This document shows, in pieces, positions 53,079-61,437 of a DNA stretch of 64,000 nt; within the stretch, counting starts at the first letter, position 1, and each line of letters begins with the position of its first letter. A program made the position numbers and the translations under genes. Under the pieces are notes generated by a model. It was not told the DNA's origin and ran no database searches. It saw only the letters and a program-made list of their open reading frames with translations. Source of the DNA: Bacteriovoracaceae bacterium (GTDB taxonomy: Bacteria > Bdellovibrionota > Bacteriovoracia > Bacteriovoracales > Bacteriovoracaceae); the NCBI GenBank assembly GCA_021737405.1, contig JAIPEG010000007.1:52755-116754 (forward strand), in the 5' to 3' direction.

Positions 53079-55370
53079 TTAAAGAGCGAATTCCTCGCTC
53101 ATTTCCACTTGCATGCGGTGAAGTTTTGCATATTCACCATTCTTCTTTTGAAGTAGTTCGCTGTGTGTTCCTATTTCTGAAATCGTGCCTTTACCGATAA
53201 CAAAGATTCTGTCTGCTTTCCTAAGAGTAGAGAGTCGGTGAGCGACAGCAAAAACTGTTCTACCTTCAACAAGGCGATCTAAAGCATCTTGTATTTTTCT
53301 TTCCGTCTCTGTATCCACAGCGGAGGTAGCCTCATCGAGAATAAGTATTCTCGGATTGGCCAAAACTGCGCGAGCAATACTGACTCTCTGTCTTTCTCCA
53401 CCACTTAGAGTGTGTCCTCTTTCTCCAATAACAGTGTCGTAACCTAAGGGAAGTCTTCCAATAAAGTTATGAGCATTTGCTACTATTGCGGCTTCAATGA
53501 CTTCTCTCTTAGATGCCTCGGGTCTTGCATAGGCAATATTGTCAAAAATACTGCCATGAAAGAGATAAGGCTCTTGTAAAACCATGCCAACTTGTCGCCG
53601 GTATTTACCTAGATCGATATCTAAGAGGTTCTTGCCATCAATCAGGATTTCTCCTCCTTGAGCGTCATAGAAGCGTGAAATCAGTTTTGTGATAGTTGAT
53701 TTTCCACCACCACTTGATCCCACAAGTCCTATCATTTCGCCTGGCCTAACTTTAAAACTAAGATTTTGTAAAATAGGGCGAACACCATCGTAGCTAAAAA
53801 AGACATTTTTAAACTCTATATCTCCTTTTACGGTCCCTATTTCGATTGGATTTTCCCTACATGTAATAGACGCCTTTGTGTCTAATACTTCAAAAATCCG
53901 ATAAGCAGATGAGAGTGCCCTGTTAAGCATTCTTGCCACTTGTCCTAAAATCTCAATCGGCGCCGTAAACATTGTCATATACAAAAGAAAAGACACAAAA
54001 GTTCCGGCACTTAAAGTTTTATCTGAGTCAAGGCCTATTAATCTTGGTAAAGCAAAGCACCACACAGTTAACAAAATCCCTTGAAATCCAACCATGAGCA
54101 GAGGCCAAAATTTAGTCCAAGCATCATGAATGTTATTAAACTCATTTGTTACTTCTTCGTTTCTCTGATTAAACCTAAGCCCTTCTCTTTCTTCCTGATT
54201 GAATGCTTTAACCACCTGCATACCCGGAATAGTATCAGACAAGACGGCCGTTACGTTGGACCACTTTCTCCAAGCCTTAAGAAAGAGACGCTTCATTTTT
54301 TCACCATGGCCATAAATACCATAAAGCAAAAAGGGAACGGGGAGTGCCATAATTAGGCCAAGTTGCCAATCAAGAGAAATGAGCACCGTTGAAAGACCAA
54401 TTAAGGTAATCAATGCAATTCCCACTTCAATGACCCCAAAAGCAACAAAGTCCCAAATCCTATCCGTATCCGAACTAACGCGACTAATAATAGAGCCGGT
54501 TTGCTTTTTAGAGTAGAAGTCCATACTTAACGTTTGAAGATGTCCATAAAGTTCTTGTCTTAAATCTTTTGCGACTTTCTCTCCTAAAATGCTCATCTTA
54601 TTTAAACGAATAAAAATAAAGAGTTCTCTTAAGGCATAAGTCGTACCTAGTGAAGCGACCATCATCCAGCCAATACTACTTGCCTCTTCAAAAGAGAGCA
54701 CACCATCTTGAAAAGGTTGGACCACTCTATCAATAAGTTTTCCTGAAATATACGCCGGAACAAGACTCACTAACGTAGTTGCAACTGCCCCAATTGAGCC
54801 GATGACTAACTCTTTCTTATAGGGCAATAAGTAAGACAAAAGTCTCCAAAGTGTTTGAGCGTTTTCAGTTGTCACACTGTTTTGCGCTTCAAGAATAGGC
54901 TTCATTACTGCCTCTTGGTAGCGACTGTCTGCATCTTCCTCTTTAAAGTCGAATGTCTCTAAGAGCATTTCTCTATTTTCACAAAGGTACTTTATATGCC
55001 CCATGATAATTTTTTGTCTGTGAGTAAAACTTACTCGAGCCAGTGCTTTTAAATCATGGGCCTCAATGAAAATGAGGCTCGTGCAAGAGAGTGAGCGCTG
55101 CTCACGAACTTCAAGAATCTTTGAAAGACTAAAGTCTTTTAAAATTACAGACTGCTGGTCTCTTTCGGCGATCAGGAAAAAGCGAGTCTTTGTTAAAACT
55201 AGCCAGTTTTCACAAAACTTTAACCCTTCATCTAAGTCGATAAGGGCATATAAGATGACTTCGCCACCATTTGCTTTAGCGATTAACTCTCTTGCATTTC
55301 TAGAGAGGCTATCTTTTTGATCGAGATATCGTTTAATAAATTTTTTCTGTTTTTCATTTTCTATTTTCAT
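53079..55370 (-). CDS. ABC half-transporter with N-terminal PH-like domain
   Basis: 763 residues. The first about 135 residues are not membrane; they show a small beta-rich PH-like module (ALIDLDEGLKFCENWLVLTKTRFFLIAE, seen in part) with an unusual role. Six membrane helices lie at about 180-460 (ABC_membrane, type IV exporter). The NBD has Walker A GSSGGGKST, Q-loop VLQEPYLF, signature LSGGERQR, Walker B ILILDEAT and switch HR. It should export a substrate as a dimer. GGAG precedes the ATG. Likely cotranscribed with DUF1854 and the 89-residue gene upstream. Confidence 0.88.
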   Translation of the reverse strand: MKIENEKQKKFIKRYLDQKDSLSRNARELIAKANGGEVILYALIDLDEGLKFCENWLVLTKTRFFLIAERDQQSVILKDFSLSKILEVREQRSLSCTSLIFIEAHDLKALARVSFTHRQKIIMGHIKYLCENREMLLETFDFKEEDADSRYQEAVMKPILEAQNSVTTENAQTLWRLLSYLLPYKKELVIGSIGAVATTLVSLVPAYISGKLIDRVVQPFQDGVLSFEEASSIGWMMVASLGTTYALRELFIFIRLNKMSILGEKVAKDLRQELYGHLQTLSMDFYSKKQTGSIISRVSSDTDRIWDFVAFGVIEVGIALITLIGLSTVLISLDWQLGLIMALPVPFLLYGIYGHGEKMKRLFLKAWRKWSNVTAVLSDTIPGMQVVKAFNQEEREGLRFNQRNEEVTNEFNNIHDAWTKFWPLLMVGFQGILLTVWCFALPRLIGLDSDKTLSAGTFVSFLLYMTMFTAPIEILGQVARMLNRALSSAYRIFEVLDTKASITCRENPIEIGTVKGDIEFKNVFFSYDGVRPILQNLSFKVRPGEMIGLVGSSGGGKSTITKLISRFYDAQGGEILIDGKNLLDIDLGKYRRQVGMVLQEPYLFHGSIFDNIAYARPEASKREVIEAAIVANAHNFIGRLPLGYDTVIGERGHTLSGGERQRVSIARAVLANPRILILDEATSAVDTETERKIQDALDRLVEGRTVFAVAHRLSTLRKADRIFVIGKGTISEIGTHSELLQKKNGEYAKLHRMQVEMSEEFAL

Positions 55371-55387
55371 TTGTTACTCCAATTCAA

Positions 55388-55657
55388 TTAAAAATCTATA
55401 CTTGGTGGATGAATAAATGGGCGAACCTCATCTAATCGTCGGATTCTACTGATATCCCGCTTTCTATCCGGTCCTATCTTTTCCCATAATTGAGGGGATT
55501 CCAGTAAAAACCAAAACATTCCTATTCCTTTTCTCAGAAACTGAAGGGATAGATGAAGTCCAATTCTTCCACCAGATCTCAAACTTAGTTCGAGACCTAA
55601 ACCTAATTTTCTAAATTCTTCTTCAAGACCTATTTGGCCGTGATCAAAACGTTGCAT
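55388..55657 (-). CDS. 89-residue protein, unknown, possibly with a beta-hairpin
   Basis: A small gene with a good ribosome site (AGGAG, 6 nt before ATG 55657). The start of the product is polar, then residues about 19-42 alternate hydrophobic and polar (LGLGLELSLRSGGRIGLHLS) around SGG, a pattern typical of an antiparallel beta-hairpin. The C-terminus is basic and ends HPPSIDF. It ends 17 nt before the ABC exporter start. The 129-nt stretch up to the 54-residue ORF holds no other gene I can see. Function unknown. Confidence 0.65.
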   Translation of the reverse strand: MQRFDHGQIGLEEEFRKLGLGLELSLRSGGRIGLHLSLQFLRKGIGMFWFLLESPQLWEKIGPDRKRDISRIRRLDEVRPFIHPPSIDF

Positions 55658-55786
55658 AATTTACTCCTGTAAAAGTTATTTAAGTTATTGAATTTGTGAG
55701 AGGAAGGATGCTGCCTAAAAATAGCCGCAACTTCGCCTACGCACTAAACTCTAAAATGTATTTGTGGTCTTTAGGTGTTAACAGAC

Positions 55787-55951
55787 CTAGTAGTCTGATC
55801 TGCCCGCTAGATTGCCAGTAGCCAGCCCTGATTTATCCTTTAAGGGATCCAGTACTGTTGGCGTCGTGAGTGGTGAGGTCACTATTCCAGCAACAATAGA
55901 CACAAAAGAAATTTTAGCATTTCCAATTTTTGTCATCATGTTGTTATTCAT
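55787..55951 (-). CDS. 54-residue small ORF ahead of the ABC exporter operon
   Basis: Start ATG at 55951 with GGAGG 5 nt upstream, one of the best ribosome sites in the window. The product begins MNNNMMTKIGNAK, followed by a hydrophobic run ISFVSIVAGIVTSP and then a Thr/Pro and Gly/Ala-rich tail ending AGRSDY. A signal/leader plus short mature peptide is the natural reading. It is on the same strand as the 89-residue gene and the ABC exporter. It was too short for routine gene calling. No homologue is known to me. Confidence 0.6.
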   Translation of the reverse strand: MNNNMMTKIGNAKISFVSIVAGIVTSPLTTPTVLDPLKDKSGLATGNLAGRSDY

Positions 55952-56107
55952 AGTTACCTCCGTGTGTAAGTTGATTACACGTTTATAGTGTCCAAAATAA
56001 CCTAAATAAAAATATTGTCAAGAAGGAAAAGAATAATTCTTCGTTGGTTTTTGATTAGGATGGATTATTTAATTTAATGGTAATTCATTAATGGGATTCA
56101 TTATCTC

Positions 56108-57100
56108 TTAAGAATAAACTTCAAACCACGCTTTAAAGAAATTATTTAAACTCTCTTCATCCCAATCTGGAGCGTCTTTCCAGTCACTCAGGACATCAAG
56201 AGAAAACTCAATCCCACTTGTAAGAGGAATGCGGGGTTGCCAATTACAGCCGAATTGAAATTTAGAAATATCGCCCCAAGTTTTTTGAGGCTCATCTACT
56301 TTATCTTTAATATAAGATTTTTTTGCCTTTAATAAATCAGTGAACTCGTTCAGGGTTGTGGCATGCCCGGAGCCGATGTTATAAACTTCGCCATCCTTAC
56401 CTTCTAGTGCAGCTATATAAAAAGCATTGGCAACATCCGTGCAATAGACAAAGTCCCTTGCGTGATCTCCGTTTCCGATGACAGTAAGAGGTGTTCCTTG
56501 TAGTTTCTGTTTTAACCAAATACCTACCGCAGAACCTGGATATAATTTACTAAAATCTCTTGGTCCAAACGCCGTAAAAATACGCAACGAGTTTGTCGGT
56601 ATATTAAAGAGATCTCCCCAATGAAAGACTATGTCTTCCGCTTGTGATTTTGTGAGACATGATGGTGTCATTGGGTTTATGGAATCTGTTTCTAACGTCG
56701 GAGTGCTGGCATCGCCATAAATAGCGGCACTACTAGCGTAAACAAACTTTTGAAGATTTGATTGCTTTGATGCCTGAAGAACTTTTACGGTACCGTGAAT
56801 ATTTGTCGTAAAGAAAATTTCAGGTTTTTCTAAACTCGTTATTGGACACTCTAGTGCAGCCAAATGAAAAACGTAGTCTAGGTTTTTAAAATTATCATCA
56901 TCACTTTGAATATCAAGAATATCCATGTGAACTTTCTTGAAACGAGGGTTATTAGTCCATTGCTCTAAATTCTTCCATGAACCATTGATCTCATTGTCTA
57001 TGCCAATAACATCATGACCTTCTTTAATAAGTTGGTCGACAAGATGACTGCCAAGAAAACCGGCTGCTCCGGTAACGAGTGATCTTTTGGTATCAGACAT
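56108..57100 (-). CDS. NAD-dependent epimerase/dehydratase-like protein (extended SDR)
   Basis: 330 residues. The Rossmann motif TGAAGFLGSHL (GxxGxxG) is intact, as are HLAALECP and VYASSAAIYG with the usual Ser. In place of the catalytic YxxxK it reads SCLTK: the lysine remains but Tyr is replaced by Ser. Later parts (LRIFTAFGPRD, GDHARDFVYCTDVANAF, YNIGSGHATTLNEF) are typical of UDP-sugar epimerases. Either it is not an ordinary epimerase or its chemistry differs. It is separated by 156 nt from the 54-residue ORF. Confidence 0.88.
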   Translation of the reverse strand: MSDTKRSLVTGAAGFLGSHLVDQLIKEGHDVIGIDNEINGSWKNLEQWTNNPRFKKVHMDILDIQSDDDNFKNLDYVFHLAALECPITSLEKPEIFFTTNIHGTVKVLQASKQSNLQKFVYASSAAIYGDASTPTLETDSINPMTPSCLTKSQAEDIVFHWGDLFNIPTNSLRIFTAFGPRDFSKLYPGSAVGIWLKQKLQGTPLTVIGNGDHARDFVYCTDVANAFYIAALEGKDGEVYNIGSGHATTLNEFTDLLKAKKSYIKDKVDEPQKTWGDISKFQFGCNWQPRIPLTSGIEFSLDVLSDWKDAPDWDEESLNNFFKAWFEVYS

Positions 57101-57296
57101 ATTTTCTCAATTCCCAAATTATGGAAGCAGTGGTTGATCTATTCATAATACCTTGATTCTACACAGGCCTTTGATTTGATTAAAGTGATTTTAATAACGA
57201 CTTTATTTGGTCAGGAATATTTGTGGAATATAAAATTAAATACCCGATCAATTGGTTTGCTTTTAAAGTAATTCTCCCTCTTATCGATAAGAAAGA

Positions 57297-58553
57297 GTGA
57301 AAAGAAATGACTTAATTGAACTTCAAACTCAAGTAATAGATATCGTGAAGACGATAAAAGTCTTGGATAGAATAAGTTGGCCCTCAAGTATTGAAAAAAA
57401 GTTTTTCCAAGGCATCGCTAAAGGCAATAGGCCAATTCTTAAATTTAAATATGAAAAACATGACTTAAGTGAAGAATCAAATGCACTTAAAAAGTTATTG
57501 AATTCGCTCTCAGTAGAAAAAGCGACCCATGTTTTTATTAGAGAGAGTATTCTGAGCTATCTTAATGCCATCAATATGATTCATAGTATTGGCTCTAAAT
57601 CTTTTGAAGACTTAAGTATTGAAGAATATGGAAGGCCTACCCATAAACTTTTTGGAAGCGAGTATTCTCACCTTTCGACAGCAAGGACCATTTTAGAGTC
57701 TTATCATCAGTTTGATCACCCTTATCTCAGTGGAAATAATGAGAAGTTTAGGGGAAGCGATTTAAAAAAATACTTAAAAAAAGAATCACAAAAAGTATTT
57801 GGTGAATTAACTCCGGAGTTCGTTTTAAGTTCCAAGATGATTCCAAAGGCCGCTGCAGGAAGAACAAGAGTTCGAATAAGAGAGAATGTCGAGTTTTCTT
57901 CTTTTGATTTTGATCAACTCCTTGTTCATGAAGTAATGACTCATAGCTTGACTGCCATTAATGGAAATCTTCAAAAATCCCTTCCGTTACTGGCACTAGG
58001 TTCTCCAAGAACCACTAAAACTCAAGAAGGTTTGGCGACTTTTTCTGAAGTGATCACTGGTAATATGGATCTCCATCGCCTTAAAAGAATTGCTCTAAGA
58101 GTTATCGCCATCGACATGGCGCTAAATGGAGCCGATCTCTATGACCTATATCAATTCTTTATCGATAATGATCAATCCCAAGGTGAGAGTTATCTCTCGG
58201 CCACTCGAATTCTTAGAGGTGGCTTTGCTGGTGGGGGGATCGTCTTCACAAAAGACGGCGTTTATTTAGAAGGGTTAATAAGAGTTCATAGCTTTTTTAG
58301 ATGGGCCTTTAAGACAAGAAACCTCGATCTCGTTCATCTTCTTTTTTGTGGAAGACTAGACATCAATGACATATTTCTCCTAAGAGAAGAATACAAAAGT
58401 GGAACCATCAATCCACCTTCTTTCTTACCAAAATGGTATCAAGACATTGATCTATTAGCAGGAAAATTGGCATTCTCTCTCGTCCTAAATGGCATCAATC
58501 TTCAATCTGTAGAAGAGCATTATATCAACAAAGGCTTTAAGCTATCTGCTTAA
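57297..58553 (+). CDS. DUF1704 putative metallopeptidase (MATCAP-like, QEGLA motif)
   Basis: 418 residues from GTG. HEVMTH (211-216) is the HExxxH zinc motif; QEGLATFSE (243-251) is the label of the 'flavohemoglobin expression-modulating QEGLA' family (DUF1704). Eukaryotic relatives (MATCAP/KIAA0895) remove C-terminal tyrosine from tubulin; bacterial members have no proven substrate. It lacks a signal peptide. The last 173 nt are almost identical to a broken copy at 60603-60775, showing a past duplication. Confidence 0.85.
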   Translation: MKRNDLIELQTQVIDIVKTIKVLDRISWPSSIEKKFFQGIAKGNRPILKFKYEKHDLSEESNALKKLLNSLSVEKATHVFIRESILSYLNAINMIHSIGSKSFEDLSIEEYGRPTHKLFGSEYSHLSTARTILESYHQFDHPYLSGNNEKFRGSDLKKYLKKESQKVFGELTPEFVLSSKMIPKAAAGRTRVRIRENVEFSSFDFDQLLVHEVMTHSLTAINGNLQKSLPLLALGSPRTTKTQEGLATFSEVITGNMDLHRLKRIALRVIAIDMALNGADLYDLYQFFIDNDQSQGESYLSATRILRGGFAGGGIVFTKDGVYLEGLIRVHSFFRWAFKTRNLDLVHLLFCGRLDINDIFLLREEYKSGTINPPSFLPKWYQDIDLLAGKLAFSLVLNGINLQSVEEHYINKGFKLSA

Positions 58554-58638
58554 AATCTTTAAATTAAAAGTTTTTTTCATAACCATCGCTCTCGAATTAT
58601 GGGGCATTGATGTGACTAGTTAAATTACATTTTAAATA

Positions 58639-59169
58639 TTAAGGGGTCCACTTGAGACTTTTTCCAGAATCCTCTGTATGAATCTTAGTTTGCTTAATAA
58701 GTTCTCGGACTTTTTTTCGCTGAGTTAGTTCCGATTTAGTATTGGTAAACTTATTATTTTTAAACTGAAAAAACATTAAATTGCCACGATTTGAGCCATT
58801 TTTCCTAAAGCTTTTTATTGTATGAAATCCGTTCACATTAGTTTTAGATAACTCAAAATTGTTGAGGTCGATAAAAATTTCTCCTAGATACCGGTATTTT
58901 ATACTCTTCTGAAAAATAAAAAAAACTCCACCGCCACTGCCGTGAAGTGAATTTGGCCCTAAAAATAATTCCTTTTCACCATCACCATTTAAATCTAAAA
59001 AGAATCTCTTCATTCCAGCAGTTTTACCTTCATGATCCTCCCAAATGCATTTGTAAGGATCACTAGTTTCCTGTGGGAAAGGACCTTGATTCTTAAAGTC
59101 TGCGGTATTTGCTTGAAATGAAAAAAAGTAATTCAAGAAGAGAAAAATTTTGAGTTTAGTCTGTTTCAT
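58639..59169 (-). CDS. exported protein with calcium-loop-like motif
   Basis: 176 residues. A signal peptide (LKIFLFLNYFFSFQANT) is followed by a mature protein with DLNGDGEKELFLG, a DxNxDGxxE pattern as in FG-GAP or dockerin-type calcium loops. No wider family recognised. It stands alone on the minus strand, 85 nt after the convergent DUF1704 gene, with a 237-nt gap at its other side. Confidence 0.65.
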   Translation of the reverse strand: MKQTKLKIFLFLNYFFSFQANTADFKNQGPFPQETSDPYKCIWEDHEGKTAGMKRFFLDLNGDGEKELFLGPNSLHGSGGGVFFIFQKSIKYRYLGEIFIDLNNFELSKTNVNGFHTIKSFRKNGSNRGNLMFFQFKNNKFTNTKSELTQRKKVRELIKQTKIHTEDSGKSLKWTP

Positions 59170-59406
59170 ACCTATAGATTATCAAATTAAATTCTGGAAA
59201 TATAGGGTAAGATAAAAGTGCTTTCATGCTTTAGGTTATTAAAAGGTTGGTCCTCGGTGGTATTGGCCTGTATATTTATAAGTATTTGAACTAGTTTTTA
59301 GTGACTTATTAGTAGTCGATAAGTTAGTAAGGAAAAGGTTAGGTATGAGTTTAAGTTAAGGTTAAAAGGCATTGAAAGAAGTTCTCTATTATTGTAATTG
59401 TATTAG

Positions 59407-60153
59407 ATGCAAAAACTACTCTTACTACTCCTGTTAACGACGTCATTATTGAATGCTAGTAGTGTTTATTCTAAAGATCTAATGGAGGAGATTCATACAT
59501 CGAATTTTCAAAATTGGAAATATCAGGTTTATGTGATCAGAGGCTGGAAAGTCTTAATAAAAGACAATGTTAAAATACAAGTGAGTATTAGGATGCAAAA
59601 GCAACTTGAATACAGCTTAAGTTTGATCGATACAAGAATTCCACTAAATGGACTAAGGTTTTTGAAAACAATTCCTATCTATATTACAAACGAAAGTAAT
59701 TACCCTCTTCGACGTAATGAATTCGGGTCTCTTGTTTTTCATCATGATAGAAATTGGCTAACTGATCACAAGCTTGATCCAAATATGGCCGTAGGCATTC
59801 ATATCATTAATCCAAAAGAAATTTTAGACAGACATAAAACGTTTACTTATGCGCCATTTGTTCTTTTACATGAACTCTCACATGGTTTTCATTACTATAA
59901 GTTAGGCGCGGATAAAAAAACAGTGATTAGGGCTTATAAAAATGCCCAAGCAGCTGGACTTTACTCGAGGGTTCCATCAAGAAATGGAGATGGACGTTTT
60001 GTGAAAGCATATGCCCTTGTAAGCCTTGAAGAATACTTTGCAGAGTTAACAGAGGCATATTTTGGAGAAAATGATTATTTTCCAAAAAATAGAGAAGAAT
60101 TAAAAAAATATGATCCTATAGGGTATGAAGCAATTAAGAATGCTTGGCAATAA
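59407..60153 (+). CDS. exported zincin metallopeptidase (HELSH)
   Basis: 248 residues with signal peptide (MQKLLLLLLLTTSLLNAS). HELSH (155-159) fits the HExxH zinc motif; EEYFAELTEAYFG (208-220) supplies a likely third ligand at Glu213, as in the lethal-factor-like (ATLF) group, whose members often end with NDYFPKNREELKKYDP-like sequence as here. Exported, probably into the periplasm or outside. It could serve prey or extracellular protein breakdown; this is speculation from the lifestyle. Confidence 0.78.
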   Translation: MQKLLLLLLLTTSLLNASSVYSKDLMEEIHTSNFQNWKYQVYVIRGWKVLIKDNVKIQVSIRMQKQLEYSLSLIDTRIPLNGLRFLKTIPIYITNESNYPLRRNEFGSLVFHHDRNWLTDHKLDPNMAVGIHIINPKEILDRHKTFTYAPFVLLHELSHGFHYYKLGADKKTVIRAYKNAQAAGLYSRVPSRNGDGRFVKAYALVSLEEYFAELTEAYFGENDYFPKNREELKKYDPIGYEAIKNAWQ

Positions 60154-60362
60154 GTTTGTATATAGAAATGGAAAAGTCTTTGTGCTAAATAATCATTCCA
60201 TTATTCGATATTGCAAGATCCTTTTTTATCTGCAAATTGTCTGAACCACTCAAAAATGGCATTTGAAGATAGCTTAAATTGACGACAAAGTTATTAAGGT
60301 GATCAGCTATTATCACCTCTAGGGTGTGTTTGTTATGATCTGCACCCGTCTTTGCTTCCACT

Positions 60363-60603
60363 CTATTGTATACGCTCTAACACTTCCTTCTTCTCATAAC
60401 TCGGCAATATTGCCAAGGGAACAGGAACCCTATAACCCAAAGAGCTGTGTGGCCTAAAGTGGTTATATTCCTTTCGCCAGCTCTCAATTAAAACTTGAGC
60501 CTCTTTCAATGTGTAAAAAATCTCTCCATTTAAAAACTCATCCCTCATTCTTCCATTAAATGATTCACAGTACCCATTCTCCCAAGGTGAGCCTGGTTCG
60601 ATT
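60363..60603 (-). pseudogene. 3' fragment of an IS3-family transposase (OrfB)
   Basis: The frame reads IEPGSPWENGYCESFNGR, then MRDEFLNGEIFYTL, HFRPHSSLGYRVPVPL, a typical IS3-type integrase C-terminus with catalytic Glu in CESFNG. About 80 codons remain; the first two Asp of the DDE triad and the 5' IS end are gone. The break at about 60600 joins it to the DUF1704 fragment. The intact stop is at 60363. Confidence 0.88.
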
Positions 60604-60775
60604 AAGAGAAGAATATAAAAATGGAATCATCAATCCGCCTTCTTTCTTACCAAAGTGGTACCAAGACATTGATCTATTAGCAGGAAAATTGGCCTTCTCT
60701 CTCGTCCTAAATGGCATCAACCTTCAGTCCGTAGAAGAGCATTATATAAACAAAGGCTTTAAGCTATCTGCTTAA
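60599..60775 (+). pseudogene. 3' fragment of a second DUF1704 gene
   Basis: 60603-60775 is about 94% identical to 58381-58553. The last 56 codons differ by only two amino acids but about eleven bases, so most differences are silent. It has no start, no 5' part and no HExxxH. It was cut by the IS fragment; its stop is intact. The pattern means the second copy was a working gene for some time before being truncated. Confidence 0.9.
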
Positions 60776-60833
60776 TCAAGTCATTATAGATATAGTGGTG
60801 GCTCAATCATCGATCCACCACAGTTGGATGTAA

Positions 60834-61208
60834 TTACAGAGATTGACCCATGAAAATACCTCCAATTCGTGAACCTACGAATTCAAGATAGATTTCTTGG
60901 GTATTGCAAAAGGGATGCAAGACTATGTCTCCTTGCGAGCTAATAAACTTTGTGCCCCTTCTCGTTAAAACCATACTGACGCCATCACTATAATCTGGCC
61001 AAGCCCAATGAGGTCCTTTCGTATTAAGAAGGAGATATCTGCCTTTACCCTTTAATGAAAAATAAACATCTGCCATTGGATCTTCAAAATTATAAGAACC
61101 GTCTCCACTGGTATCCATTGCATAGCGTGGATCATTCTGTAGGCAATCCAACTTCCCGGCCCAGGAATTAGATGAGAAAAGTAAAATAAAGAAAACGAGG
61201 AATTTCAT
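60834..61208 (-). CDS. small exported protein of unknown function
   Basis: 124 residues with signal peptide MKFLVFFILLFSSNSWAG. The mature part is beta-like and contains DTSGDGSYNFEDP, a DxSxDG calcium-loop-like stretch similar to the exported gene at 58639, and two cysteines. It is not recognised. It lies on the minus strand after the DUF1704 fragment, with 229 nt of empty sequence at its 5' side. Confidence 0.65.
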   Translation of the reverse strand: MKFLVFFILLFSSNSWAGKLDCLQNDPRYAMDTSGDGSYNFEDPMADVYFSLKGKGRYLLLNTKGPHWAWPDYSDGVSMVLTRRGTKFISSQGDIVLHPFCNTQEIYLEFVGSRIGGIFMGQSL

Positions 61209-61437
61209 GATCAGTCCTTAGATTAAATTTTTAATGAGTAAATTGTACACTAACGAATAAAAAAGTGACGTCTTTTTTATAATCTTTGAATCGCCTAACT
61301 GGTTATAGAAGACTCGAATTAGAAAAGGCACTGCTTGATATGATCATTATTTTCTATGCCTATTTTGATCTTTCTTTTTGGCAGTGTAATGATTTTTCAA
61401 TTCTAATTTAATTATTAGTTCTTCATGTATTTGCTGA

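Noticed and set aside
60185..60361. 58-codon minus-strand frame beyond the transposase stop, and an alternative frame reading FKLSSNAIFEWFRQFADKK
   Set aside because: The two frames overlap and cannot both be real. Neither has a ribosome site; one could be IS or gene debris, but the evidence is too weak to list.
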